Source: Symbiodinium natans
Lineage: Eukaryota; Sar; Dinophyceae; Suessiales; Symbiodiniaceae
Direction: 5' to 3'
Length of the DNA stretch: 64,000 nt
Assembly (NCBI GenBank): GCA_905221605.1
Contig: CAJNDS010002496.1
Coordinates: forward strand, 323,501 to 387,500
The position numbers and the translations under genes are program-made. This document shows positions 30,757-40,491 of the stretch, in pieces; position 1 is the first letter of the stretch, and the number at the start of each line of letters is the position of its first letter. The notes under the pieces were generated by a model. The model saw nothing but the letters and a program-made list of their open reading frames with translations, was not told the origin of the DNA and did no database searches.

Positions 30757-31160
30757 ATCGAAAAATGACCCCCCCCCCTGACCAAAATCATTGTGAAAAA
30801 GGTCGCGGAAAAGTCTTGAAAAAATTGAAAAACACAAAAACCCAGAAAACGAGAGGCCACCCAGAACCCTCGATTTCAGTACTAAAAATTCGCATTTTCA
30901 TTGCGGGTCTAGGCCTGGGGTGTTTTTTGAGGCAAACTCCCTCTCAAGGGGGGGTCGGAGTTTGAGGCAAGGAGGGTCTCCAAAGACTATTTTGCCTTTA
31001 AATTCCAAAAATACGACCCCCCCTTGACCGAAATTAGGCTGTGAAAAAGGTCGCGGGGGCAGCTCAGAAAAACCCTGAAAAAACCCGAAGAAACATGGAA
31101 AAACCTTAAAAAACATTGAAAAACCTTGAAAAACCCTGAAAAACTTGAAAAAACACGGCG
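30757..31160. repeat. diverged GAAAAACCCTGAAAAA repeat region
   Basis: Contains a second copy of the TCGGAGTTTGAGGCAAGG block, GTGAAAAAGGTCGCGG twice (30791 and 31042), and short AAAAACCCTG tandem words. Confidence 0.75.
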
Positions 31161-32655
31161 TTGAGGCCTTGAAACCCTAAACACAGGCCTTGAGGCCTTG
31201 AAACCCGAAACGCTGGGCCCTGAGGCCTTGAAACCCTAAACGCTTGGCCCTGAAACCCTAAACACAGGCCCTGAGGCCCTCAAACCCTAAACACAGGCCC
31301 TGAGGCCCTGAAACCCTAAACACAGGCCCTGAGGCCTTGAAACCCTAAACGCTGGGCCCTGAAACCCTAAACACAGGCCCTGAGACCCTGAAACCCTAAA
31401 CACAGGCCCTGAGGCCTGAAACCCTAAACACAGCTGAGGCCTTGAAACCCTAAACGCTGAAACCCTAAACACAGGCTTTGAGGCCTTGAAACCCTAAACG
31501 CTGGGCCCTGAAACCCTAAACACAGGCCCTGAGGCCCCCTAAACACAGGCCCTGAGGCCCTGAACCCTAAAAACACAGGCCCTGATACCTTGAAACCCTA
31601 AACCCTGAGGCCTTGAACCCTGGGCCCTGAAACCCTAAACACAGGCCCTGAGGCCCTGAAACCCTAAACACAGGCCCTGAGGCCTTGAAACCCTAAACGC
31701 TGGGCCCTGAAACCCTAAACACAGGCCCTGAGGCCCTGAAACCCTAAACACAGGCCCTGAGGCCTTGAAACCCTAAACGCTGGGCCCTGAAACCCTAAAC
31801 ACAGGCCCTGAGGCCCTGAAACCCTAAACACAGGCCCTGAGGCCTTGAAACCCTAAAAACGGCTTTGAGGCCTTGAAACCCTAAACGCTGGGCCCTGAAA
31901 CCCTAAACACAGGCCCTGCCCTGAAACCCTAAACACAGGCCCTGAGGCCCTGAAACCCTAAACACAGGCCCTGAGGCCTTGAAACCCTAAACGCTGGGCC
32001 CTGAAACCCTAAACACAGGCCCTGAGGCCCTGAAACCCTAAACACAGGCCCTGAGGCCCTGAAACCCTAAACACAGGCCCTGAAGCCTTGAAACCCTAAA
32101 CGCTGGGCCCTGGAAACCCTAAACACAGGCCCTGAGGCCCTGAAACCCTAAACACAGGCCCTGAGGCCTTGAAACCCTAAACGCTGGGCCCTGAAACCCT
32201 AAACACAGGCCCTGAGGCCCTGAAACCCTAAACACAGGCCCTGAGGCCTTGAAACCCTAAACGCTGGGCCCTGAAACCCTAAACACAGGCCCTGAGGCCC
32301 TGAAACCCTAAACACAGGCCCTGAGGCCTTGAAACCCTAAACGCTGGGCCCTGAAACCCTAAACACAGGCCCTGAGGCCTTGAAACCCTAAACACAGGCT
32401 GAGGCCCTTGAAACCCTAAACGCTGGGCCCTGAAACCCTAAACACAGGCCCTGAGGCCCTGAAACCCTAAACACAGGCCCTGAAGCCTTGAAACCCTAAA
32501 CGCTGGGCCCTGAAACCCTAAACACAGGCCCTGAGGCCCTGAAACCCTAAACACAGGCCCTGAGGCCTTGAAACCCTAAACGCCATGCCTTGGGGCCACC
32601 CTTGAGGCCCTGAAACCCTAAACGCCAGGCCTTGAGGCCCTGAAACCCTAATTAG
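31161..32655. repeat. 80-bp higher-order satellite carrying CCCTAAA in every monomer
   Basis: Monomers of 29, 29 and 22 bp each start CCCTAAAC. Two carry CACAGGCCCTGAGGCC and the third carries GCTGGGCCCTGAAA. The triplet repeats every 80 bp for about 1.5 kb with local deletions. Each monomer holds one telomere-type heptamer on the C-rich strand, opposite to the pure arrays further right. Confidence 0.93.
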
Positions 32656-32699
32656 GGTCTCAAGGGTTTAGGGGCTCAACGGTTTAGGGTCTCAAGGGC

Positions 32700-32832
32700 A
32701 TTGTGGGCCTTGGGCCTTGCCCACGAATTTTTGGGCCTTGCCCACGAATACTTGGGCCTTGCCCACGAATATTTGGGCCTTGCCCACGAATCTTTGGGCC
32801 TTGCCCACGAATATTTGGGCCTTGCCCACGAA
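32700..32832. repeat. 22-bp satellite
   Basis: Six to seven copies of TGGGCCTTGCCCACGAATA with small changes. Confidence 0.92.
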
Positions 32833-32860
32833 TACCATTAAGGTTTATAATTATATGGTA
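32833..32860. other. AT-rich inverted repeat before array 2
   Basis: TACCAT (32833) and ATGGTA (32855) flank AT-rich sequence, 7 bp before the array. The following GGTAGGAGAGGTTTAGGG resembles the GGTAAGAGAGGTTTAGGG that precedes array 6. Confidence 0.45.
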
Positions 32861-32867
32861 GGAGAGG

Positions 32868-32905
32868 TTTAGGGTTTAGGGTTTAGGGTTTAGGGTTTAG
32901 GGTTT
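32868..32905 (+). repeat. TTTAGGG array 2 (short)
   Basis: Five perfect heptamers. Confidence 0.95.
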
Positions 32906-33019
32906 GCTGTGATAGGGCGTAGATGCTGTGAAGGTTAGGTTTTGGAACAAGCTCGAAAGCGTCGTGAGGTGCGAAGAGCAGCTTTGGCCCGATTGTGGAA
33001 GGCCATCTAACACTTTTCT

Positions 33020-33037
33020 CCCACCCCACGCCGTCCA
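33020..33037 (+). other. conserved box CCCACCCC, copy 1
   Basis: CCCACCCCACGCCGTCCA, 115 bp after array 2. Diverged relative of the boxes at 34130, 37643, 48623 and 56282. Confidence 0.5.
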
Positions 33038-33788
33038 AGGCGGCAAAGCCACCCAAACCTATTCCTTTTAGGGTTTAGGCCTAAACTCAAGCCAACTGCT
33101 TTCTTTACATAAAACTTCTTCATTCCGTCACGGCTTTTCACAAAAAACAAGCCTCCACAGAGGGAGAAGGACCACGGGCCCAGGCCAGGGTCAGTCTGGG
33201 CGCCTGGCAGAGGGGCCCAGAGTGGCCCAGAGAAAAAAGCAAAAGGGTCAAGCTCAGTGAGGCTAGGCAGGGGCCCAATTCCAGGATCTGCATGCAGAAA
33301 CCAACGGGGCCCAGAAGGGCCCAAAGCCAGGGGCCCCAGGACGGTTTAGAGGGGTTGAGGGGTGGACACAGCCCAGGGGCCCGCCGGGGGCCCAGGGGGG
33401 GCCCAGGGGGCCCAGGGGGGGCCCAGGGGGCCCAGGGGGGGCCAGGGGGGGCCAGGGGGGCCCCCAAAGAGGCCCAAATCAGCTTTTTTGAGCACCCGCC
33501 CTGCCTGGCCTGGCCTGAGGCCCCCTGGTCCCTGGACACGCTGCGGTGAGGGGTCCGGGTCCTCCTGGCCTGGGGGCCTTGGGGTACCCTCTGCAGAAAT
33601 GCCAGCGCCATCCAGGGTGAAGACCTTTTGGGGTTTAGGGTATACACTTTATTGGGGGGACCAGTACTGGTCCCCGGGAGAACCTGCTCCGGTACCGGGC
33701 CCATCGTGGGTGCTACCGTCCTCCTGGCTGCAGGAGGCGGGCAAGCGACCTGGGTCGACCTTCGCCATAGAGGTCGAAGGGCTTAAGC
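33038..33788. other. GC-rich spacer with GGGGGGCCCA repeats
   Basis: A short tandem of GGGGGGCCCAG words lies at 33383-33465. Gly/Pro-rich open frames on both strands follow from composition. No gene supported. Confidence 0.55.
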
Positions 33789-33815
33789 GCCGCCCCCCCT
33801 CTGTAGGGGGGCGGC
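33789..33815. other. 10-bp GC hairpin before array 3
   Basis: GCCGCCCCCC and GGGGGGCGGC form a perfect stem with a 7-nt loop, 12 bp before the TTTAGGG array. Confidence 0.7.
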
Positions 33816-33827
33816 CGAGGCCCTGAG

Positions 33828-34058
33828 TTTAGGGTTTAGGGTTTAGGGGGTTTAGGGGGTTTAGGGGGTTTAGGGGGTTTAGGGGGTTTAGGGTGTTTAG
33901 GGTTTTTAGGGTGTTTAGGGTGTTTAGGGTGTTTAGGGTGTTTAGGGTGTTTAGGGTGTTTAGGGTGTTTAGGGTGTTTAGGGTGTTTAGGGTGTTTAGG
34001 GTTTAGGGTTTAGGGTTTAGGGTTTAGGGTTTAGGGTTTAGGGTTTAGGGTTTAGGGT
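33828..34058 (+). repeat. TTTAGGG array 3 with variant blocks
   Basis: TTTAGGG, then a block of TTTAGGGGG, then about a dozen TTTAGGGTG, then pure TTTAGGG again. Each variant is locally homogenised. The array ends at GTGTAGCATT, as do arrays 5 and 7. Confidence 0.96.
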
Positions 34059-34071
34059 GTAGCATTCGTTG

Positions 34072-34115
34072 GCTGCGTGTGTGTTGGTGATGGATGCAAG
34101 CAACACACACGCAGC
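34072..34115. other. 15-bp stem hairpin after array 3
   Basis: GCTGCGTGTGTGTTG and its exact complement CAACACACACGCAGC with a 14-nt loop, 13 bp after the array. Confidence 0.75.
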
Positions 34116-34129
34116 ACGGTCGTGTCAAC

Positions 34130-34147
34130 CCCACCCCAGGCCGCCCA
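34130..34147 (+). other. conserved box CCCACCCC, copy 2
   Basis: CCCACCCCAGGCCGCCCA, 72 bp after array 3. Confidence 0.6.
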
Positions 34148-34299
34148 GCTCTAAAGCTTTTAGGCGCTAAAGATCAAAAACAAATTCAATCTAAGCCCTC
34201 AAGCCAACCAACTTACCCAGAACCTTTAGGCTAGCAAGGTAAATCCGAACCTGGAATTAGGGTTTGGTTTTTGGTACCTGTGCTCGGGCCTGTACCTGT

Positions 34300-35640
34300 G
34301 AACCTGGGCCTGGACCTGAACCTGGACCTGGACCTAACGTTTGGACACCTGACCTGCTGGACCGGTTTGGGTTTTGGTACCCGTCCTTCTGGACCTGACT
34401 GCCTGGACCTGGTTGGACCTGACCTTGGAGCTGGACCTTGGACCTTGGACCTTGGACCTTGGACCTTGGACCTTGGACCTTGGACCTTGGACCTTGGACC
34501 TTGGACCTTGGACCTTGGACCTTGGCCTTGGACGGATCTTGGACCTTGGACCTTGGACCTTGGATCTTGGACCTTGGACCTTGGACCTCTGGACTTTGGA
34601 CCTTGGACCTTGGACCTTGCGCCTTGGACCTTGGACCTTGCTTGGACCTTGGACCTTGGACCTTGGACCTTGGACCTTGGACCTGGGACCTGGGACCTGG
34701 GACCTTGAACCTTGGGCTTGGATCTTGAACCTTTGACCTTGCACCTTGTGACCTGACCTTGGAACCTGGCCTTGCGCCTTGGACCTTGGACCTTGGACCT
34801 TGGACCTTGAACCTTGGACCTTGCACCTCGGACCTTGGACCTTGGACCTTGGACCTTGGCCTTGGCCTTGGACCTTGGACCTTGCCTTGCACCTTGGACC
34901 TTGGACCTTGGCCTTACACCTTGGACCTTGGACCTTGGACCTTGGACCTTGGACCTTGGACCTTGGACCCTGGACCCTGGGACCTTGGGACCTTGGGACC
35001 TTGGGACCTTGGGACCTTGGGACCTTGGGACCTTGGGACCTTGGGACCTTGGGACCTTGGGACCTTGGGACCTTGGGACCTTGGGACCTTGGGACCTTGG
35101 ACCTTGGACCTGGGACCTTGCAACCTTGGGACCTTGGGACCTGGGACCTTGGACCTGGGAGACCTTGGTCTTTGGACCTACCTTGGATGTTGGACCTTGG
35201 ACCTTGGACCTTGGACCTTGACTTTGGACCTTGGACCTTGCCTTGCACCTTGGACCTTGGGCCTTGGACCTTACACCTTGGACCTTGGACCTTGACCTTG
35301 GACCTTGGACCTTGGACCTTGCACCTCGGACCTTGGACGTTGGACCTTGGACCTTGACCTTGGACCTTGGACTTTGCCGTGGACCTTGGACTTGGGCCTT
35401 GGACCTTACACCTTGGACCTTGGACCTTGACCTTGGACCTTGGACCTTGGACCTTGGACCTTTGGACCTTTAGACCTTTGGACCTTTGGACCTTTGGACC
35501 TTTGGACCTTTGGACCTTTGGACCTTTGGACCTTTGGACCTTTGGACCTTTGGACCTTTGGACCTTTGGACCTTTGGACCTTTGGACCTTTGGACCTTTG
35601 GACCTTGGACGACCGGGACCTGGACTTGGACCTGAACCCG
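34300..35640. repeat. TTGGACC-family microsatellite
   Basis: Blocks of the 7-mer TTGGACC, then the 8-mer TTGGGACC (about 34975-35100), 7-mers again, then the 8-mer TTTGGACC (about 35460-35610). All long frames here (Leu/Asp/Gly/Pro/Trp on +, Gln/Gly/Pro/Arg/Ser on -) are repeat translations. Confidence 0.95.
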
Positions 35641-35843
35641 GATATTTATCTGTTTTAGGGATCCTCAGACTAGGGTTTGGGGTAGCTTAATATAGAATGA
35701 CTCTATATATTCTTAGGTCCAGCTCTGAGCAAGATTAAAGCACGTTCGTGTTGGGCTTGGAGATACAGCTGTTCTCCAAGCCAAAGGTTACCTGTATAAA
35801 GCGTAGCCAAGCTCGGCAGTAGTCATATACTCCCTCGGCAAGC
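35641..35843. other. unique spacer with a 9-bp hairpin
   Basis: GGCTTGGAG (35754-35762) and CTCCAAGCC (35774-35782) form a perfect stem. A structured small RNA was considered, but no known family could be matched. Confidence 0.5.
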
Positions 35844-35864
35844 CGCGCCCAACGTTAGGGCGCG
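35844..35864. other. 7-bp GC hairpin before array 4
   Basis: CGCGCCC and GGGCGCG with loop AACGTTA, 5 bp before the array. Confidence 0.65.
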
Positions 35865-35869
35865 ACGCG

Positions 35870-35997
35870 TTTAGGGTTTAGGGTTTAGGGTTTAGGGTTT
35901 AGGGTTTAGGGTTTAGGGTTTAGGGTTTAGGGTTAGGGTTTAGGGTTTAGGGTTTAGGGTTTAGGGTTTAGGGTTTAGGGTTTAGGGTTTAGGGTTT
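35870..35997 (+). repeat. TTTAGGG array 4
   Basis: About 18 heptamers, one of them TTAGGG. Runs into TATAGAAATTGTATAGGG, the same exit sequence as arrays 6 and 10. Confidence 0.97.
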
Positions 35998-37450
35998 ATA
36001 GAAATTGTATAGGGTTTGGGTCCTAATAACGTTTTGAGTGAAACGTTTTGTGCGAAAGTTTTGTGCGAAAGTTTTGAGCGAAAGTTTTTTTTTTAGATAT
36101 TAGGTTTTAGGGTCGGCGTGGGGGGGGTAGCTCCCGGAGCTCAAAATTAGCTCCCAGAGCTCAAAATTGCTCAAAGTGAGCTGCCGGAGCTCAAAATTTA
36201 CTCCCAGAGCTCAAAATTAGCTCCTGGAGCTCAAAATTAGCTCCCAAAGCTCAAAATTAGCTCCCATCAAAATTAGCTCCCGGAGCTCAAAATAAGGTCT
36301 TAGAGCTCAAAATTAGCTCCCGGAGCTCAAAATTAGTTCCCGGAGCTCAAAATTAGCTCCCAAAGCTCAAAATTAGCTCACGGAGCTCAAAATTAGCTCC
36401 CGGAGCTCAAAATTAACTCCCGGAGCTCAAAATTAGCTCCCAAAGCTCAAAATTAACTCCCAAAGCTCAAAATTAGCTCCCGGAGCGCAAAATTAGCTGC
36501 CGGAGCTCAAAATTAGCTCCCAAAACTAGCTCCAAAGCTCAAAATGCTAGCTCCCAGAGCTCAAAATTATCTCCCGGAGTTCAAAATTAACTCCCAGAGC
36601 TCAAAATTAGCTCCCAGTTCAAGTTGAGCTCCCGGAGCTCAAAATTAACTCCCGCAGCTCAGATTAGCTCGCAGAGCTCAAAATTAGCTCCCGGAGTTGG
36701 AGCTCAAAAAAAGCTCTTAGAGCTCAAAATTAGCTCCCGGAGCTCAAAATTAGCTTCCGGAGCTCAAATTAGCTCCCAGAGCTCAAAATTAGCTCCCGGA
36801 GCTCAAAATTAGCTCCTAGAGCTCAAAATTAGCTCCCAGAGCTCAAAATTAGCTCTCGAAGTTCAAAATTAATTCCCAAAGCATAAGCTCCCGCACTTCA
36901 AAATTAGCTCCCAGAGCTCAAAATTAACTCCCGGAGCTCAAAATTAGCTCCCAGAGCTTACAATTACTCCCAGAGCTCAAAATAGCTCCCAGTTCAAGTT
37001 GAGCTCCCGGAGCTCAAAATTAGCTCCCAAAGCTCAAAATTAACTCCCCAAGCTCAAAAATGCTCCGAACCTCATCAAAATTAACTCTCGAAGCGGGGGG
37101 GAGGGGGGCAGGGGGGGGGGAGGGGGGGCGGAAGGGGAGGGGGTGTGGGGAAGGGCAAGGCGTGGAACAAAGGTTTTGCTGAGCGCGGAGAGGGTCAAGA
37201 GGGGCCACGAAAAGGGCGAGGGGGCGGCCGGGGAGGGGGGGCGGGGGAGGTCAGGGGAGGTCAGGGGAGGCAAGTTTAAGTGAATTGAATATTTTGCCTC
37301 CCAGTAGTATTTTGAATCAATTTACTTAAACTCGGCCTCCCAGAAGCGTTTTGGATTAGTTTACTCAAACTCTGCTTGTCAGCTGTTTAGACAAATGACT
37401 TGGGAAATTCAGAATGATACCACATACAATTTCTATTTATTTTGTCTTGA
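35998..37450 (+). repeat. cassette 1: constant left end, 20-bp satellite core, constant right end
   Basis: The left end has TATAGAAATTGTATAGGG, GCGAAAGTTTTGAG repeats, TAGATATTAGGTTTTAGGG and TCGGCGTGGGGG. The core (36130-37080) is about 45 units of a 20-mer with GAGCTCAAAATTAGCTCCCG. A G-rich stretch (37095-37270) follows. The right end has TTTAAGTGAATTGAATATTT, CTCTGCTTGTCAGCTGTTTAG and ACCACATACAATTTCTATTT. The same ends occur in cassettes 2 and 3. No gene. Confidence 0.9.
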
Positions 37451-37602
37451 GGGTTTAGGGTTTAGGGTTTAGGGTTCAGGGTTTAGGGTTTAGGGTTTAG
37501 GGTTTAGGGTTTAGGGGTTTTGGGGTTTAGGGGTTTAGGGGTTTAGGGGTTTAGGGGTTTAGGGGTTTAGGGGTTTAGGGGTTTAGGGTTTAGGGTTTAG
37601 GG
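37451..37602 (+). repeat. TTTAGGG array 5
   Basis: Heptamers with a central block of TTTAGGGG octamers. Exits into GTGTAGCATTGG. Confidence 0.97.
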
Positions 37603-37816
37603 TGTAGCATTGGTCAGCTGAACGCAGTAGTGTGAAGACATGCCCACCCCGAGGCCACCCAAACAATACTCATCACGAAACCAAACCGGAGCCAGCCAAA
37701 GCCAAGCCAGCCATTCAAATTTCACATATCAAACATGTTCAGAGCACACTAAGATAAAACACTGCGAATGCCTGGGATATTTGCGAGTCGTGAACTCTTG
37801 CCGAACTTGAGGCGAG
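37603..37816. repeat. module II, copy 1
   Basis: Near-identical to 48583-48796, starting GTGTAGCATTGGTCAGCTG and ending at GCGAG, where the Penelope-like insertion begins. Contains the conserved box at 37643-37661 (CCCACCCCGAGGCCACCCA). Confidence 0.93.
37812..37816. other. target-site duplication GCGAG, left
   Basis: Matches 43489-43493. Present once in the empty locus at 48792-48796. Confidence 0.75.
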
Positions 37817-37837
37817 GGCAAAACTCAACTCCACAAT

Positions 37838-38405
37838 ATGATTCGAGATGAGATCTATCGTACTCTCCATACTGGCGGCCTCCGGTGTAAATTGGAACCT
37901 GTAGGTCTTTTACCAGATTTGCCGGGGCAACGGCCCGCAGATGTGTTGACTCTTCCTACTGCTTTGTGTAGACAGTCGACGCGGGGACTACTGCCGCGCT
38001 TGGCCTTGGATATCTCTGTTGTTTCCTCTTTCAAACAACAAGCCAGTGGGACCGAAAACATTGGCGATGGCCACAATGCAGGCTGAAAGAAAACGAAGGG
38101 ATCGTCAGACGGCCATGAGATGTCAGGAACAAGGACTGGGCTTTGAGCCTCTTGTGTTTGAGACTGCTGGTGGCCTTGATCCGGAGGGAGATCGTATCTT
38201 GTCATCTCTGTGTCGAGCGGTGGATGATCATCGTCAGAAGCCGCATGGCGTCACGTGCCAAATCTTGAAGGAACGTCTTTCGTTCATACTCCAGAGACAT
38301 GCCCACGTTTGTTTGCGGCGGGTCCGGGATGGAGACGATAATCGAGAAAAAGCGGAACGACATCATTCTTCTTCTCGCTTTGTGCAATATCACTTTGATG
38401 GATGA
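37838..38405 (+). pseudogene. PD-(D/E)XK-like retroelement C-terminal domain, frameshifted
   Basis: The first frame (37838-38083) reads GLRCKLEPVGLLPDL, GQRPADVL and LALDISVVSSF. A second frame takes over near 38060 and reads AERKRRDRQTAMRCQEQGL, FEPLVFETAGGLDPEG and ILSSLCRAV. The order RPAD, LD-V-S, K-R, P-VFETAGG is that of a domain often seen at the end of retroelement polyproteins. Its spaced Asp, Asp, Glu and Lys suggest a PD-(D/E)XK nuclease fold. I assign it from memory of the pattern, not a search. The ORF is broken by a 1-nt shift. Its C-terminal part lies in direct repeat A and recurs at 42807-43078. Confidence 0.5.
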
Positions 38406-38729
38406 TTGGCGGCAGTATCTTTTTCTCTGTAGGAAATGTTTTGATTGTGTTTGCAGGCCCCTCGCGCAGGTATTGAGATGTGCGTAGTCTTTTTGACGTC
38501 AAAGAACGTCTGATTTGAGGGTGCTTTGTCGTGTTCTTCTTTTCGTTGATTGAATTTCTGGGTCTCACTTGGGTCGTCTTTTTTCTCCGTTTTCTGACGC
38601 GATTCTGTGCCCTTGGGTTTAATTGGGGGTGGCGGCGGGCCTTTAATGCATTGCCTGGGGGCTTGGAGTCGCGTGATGTTTGCCGTGATACTTGACGACC
38701 TGGTTGCCTTCACTTGTATTCCAAGAATC
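38134..38729 (+). repeat. direct repeat A, left copy (596 bp)
   Basis: Matches 42807-43402 at equal length with a handful of substitutions. Begins inside the nuclease-like frame and runs into untranslated sequence. Confidence 0.95.
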
Positions 38730-38750
38730 CCTCTCTGTCCCTCTCTATCT

Positions 38751-39122
38751 CTCCCTCTCTGTTTCTCTCGGGATGATAGAATCCGCACCGCGCCTGAGGA
38801 GAACAGACTCCCAGGAGACCTTGGGCAACAGGCCTGGGGCTTGAAGTGATGCGTGCTCGCGAATTGCTCTTGAGCATTTGCATGAAGATCCGGCATACAC
38901 TCTCATAACAGTGAACTCTCAAAGAGTTTGCTTCAAACATGCTTCTTTGTGAATCCTAAATGTGGACGCAAAGACATTCGCAAAGTTTTGGCTGAACCCG
39001 CTAAAGCGACAAGGGTACAGTTAGGGTAGCAAAGTTCTAACCAGCCTGTGAAGCCATCAGTGGCGAGAGTTTGAGAAAGCGGCGCCTCTTTACTGCTTTG
39101 AACCTGTGTCTGCACCGAGTGT
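38751..39122 (+). repeat. direct repeat B, left copy (372 bp)
   Basis: Matches 42433-42804 at equal length, with few changes. Starts CTCCCTCTCTGTTTCTCTC and ends just before the ORF1 start. Probably contains the element's 5' untranslated region or promoter; no defined signal was recognised. Confidence 0.95.
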
Positions 39123-39150
39123 ATTCCAGAGCTAATAAGACATTCAGACC

Positions 39151-40491
39151 ATGGTCGGCAGTGAGGCAGCAGACAGCCAACGCAGAGGAAGGCCTCTTTT
39201 AGCAACGGCGGCTCAGCAGTTTCCGGCCCCGTCAACAGAGTCCAAGAGATCGAGAACCAGATCCAGGGAGCCAGATGAGGCCAAAGAGCGCATAGACCAA
39301 GAGCCAGAGCTTAACATGAGAAAAGAAGAAGAGGATAAGATCCGCAACATCAAGATGGCAGTTGAGGATGAGTTTGCCAAAGTCATCCCGGCAGATTCAT
39401 TGAAGATGATCAAAAAGGTGTCTTTGGAGCTCGCATCAAAGATTGAACAGCTGCAAAAGACCAACTCTCGCATCACGCAGCATGAGAAAGACATCGAGTC
39501 CTTGAAGACGACGAGAGTTCCTAATGGGATGAAACCCGTTTCGTTCCCCTACGAGACTCCCTTCTTGGATTCTCTCATGTTTGAGGAGAGTTCGTGGCAT
39601 GTGGAGATCCCAAAAGAAACCACGTTGAGGGATGCCAAGAAAATCATCCACTGCAGCTATTTGCACTCCATGCGAAAGATTGACTTGATGATAGCCCGTG
39701 CCCAGCGTACAGACCTTCGGAAAGCCACCAAGAAGTCTGAGTTCGTGAACAAGTGCTCAGAGTCCTTCAAATCTAAGGTCCAAACTTGGCGAGACTTAGA
39801 TTTGGACTTTGAGGAGGAAGAACCAGAAGCCAACAAAATCACAACCAGCATGGTGGAGTCCAAGGCGAGCAATGTCTACGACAAGACTGTGGACCAAGCC
39901 GCGGCTTTAGTCAAAAAGCGCAAAGATCACCTGAAGTTCCAAGAGAAGAAGAAGCAAGACATGGTCAACAAGATGCTTCAGAAAACCCCGGAGGAGTTAC
40001 TCAAGCAGACCATCGATGCTCGCATCAGGGAGAATGTGAAGCATACACGTTCGGCGAACAACAGCAGAGATAGAGCCAACCCACATTTGAACTCAGCCAG
40101 TGCGTTTGTGGCCACCACCAGTGGTAGTGCAGCAATGGCAGATGACCCCGTCGAGATGTTCTGGGTTGAACGAGCAAAGCAGAACAAGAAGAAGCAGGAC
40201 CTCAAAGGAGGAAAAGGAAAAGGAAAGGGCAAAGACAAAGGAAACAGTGCAGGACCTGACACAAGCAAAGGAGCTTCGAAAGGCATGGACGCCAAAGGGA
40301 CGAAGAACAAAGGAGCTGCAAAAGGAAAGACAAGCAAAGGACCATCTTCTCATCCGTCCAGTGGAGCATCGAAGTCTTTTTTAGGCCGAGCTTGGCACCA
40401 CGCAAAGAAAGGAAAAGGCAAAGGAGGCAAGCCTGGAAAAGGCAAGGAAGGGAAAGGAAAAGGCAAAGCTGGATGGAAGAAGGGATGGTGA
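39151..40491 (+). CDS. ORF1 of the Penelope-like element, coiled-coil and Lys/Gly-rich protein
   Basis: 446 codons, intact. Residues 20-60 are basic/acidic and low-complexity. About 60-130 is a coiled coil (EEEDKIRNIKMAVEDEFAKV, LASKIEQLQKTNSRITQHEK). A globular middle follows at about 135-300 (e.g. PYETPFLDSLMFEESSWHVE), then a helical Lys-rich stretch. The last 100 residues are GKGKGK-type, probably nucleic-acid binding. Coiled-coil ORF1 proteins are known upstream of the reverse transcriptase in some telomere-associated Penelope-like elements (Athena type). ORF1 overlaps the RT frame by 100 bp in another phase. The start chosen is the first Met, 29 bp after repeat B; a later Met is possible. 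Confidence 0.7.
   Translation: MVGSEAADSQRRGRPLLATAAQQFPAPSTESKRSRTRSREPDEAKERIDQEPELNMRKEEEDKIRNIKMAVEDEFAKVIPADSLKMIKKVSLELASKIEQLQKTNSRITQHEKDIESLKTTRVPNGMKPVSFPYETPFLDSLMFEESSWHVEIPKETTLRDAKKIIHCSYLHSMRKIDLMIARAQRTDLRKATKKSEFVNKCSESFKSKVQTWRDLDLDFEEEEPEANKITTSMVESKASNVYDKTVDQAAALVKKRKDHLKFQEKKKQDMVNKMLQKTPEELLKQTIDARIRENVKHTRSANNSRDRANPHLNSASAFVATTSGSAAMADDPVEMFWVERAKQNKKKQDLKGGKGKGKGKDKGNSAGPDTSKGASKGMDAKGTKNKGAAKGKTSKGPSSHPSSGASKSFLGRAWHHAKKGKGKGGKPGKGKEGKGKGKAGWKKGW

Noticed and set aside
34257-35690. Open frames of 70-304 codons rich in Gln/Gly/Pro/Ser or Leu/Asp/Trp
   Set aside because: Translations of TTGGACC-type microsatellites.
35690-35870. Possible small structured RNA (snRNA or 5S-like)
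   Set aside because: Only generic hairpins; no match to conserved U1, U2, U4, U5, U6 or 5S segments that I could recognise.
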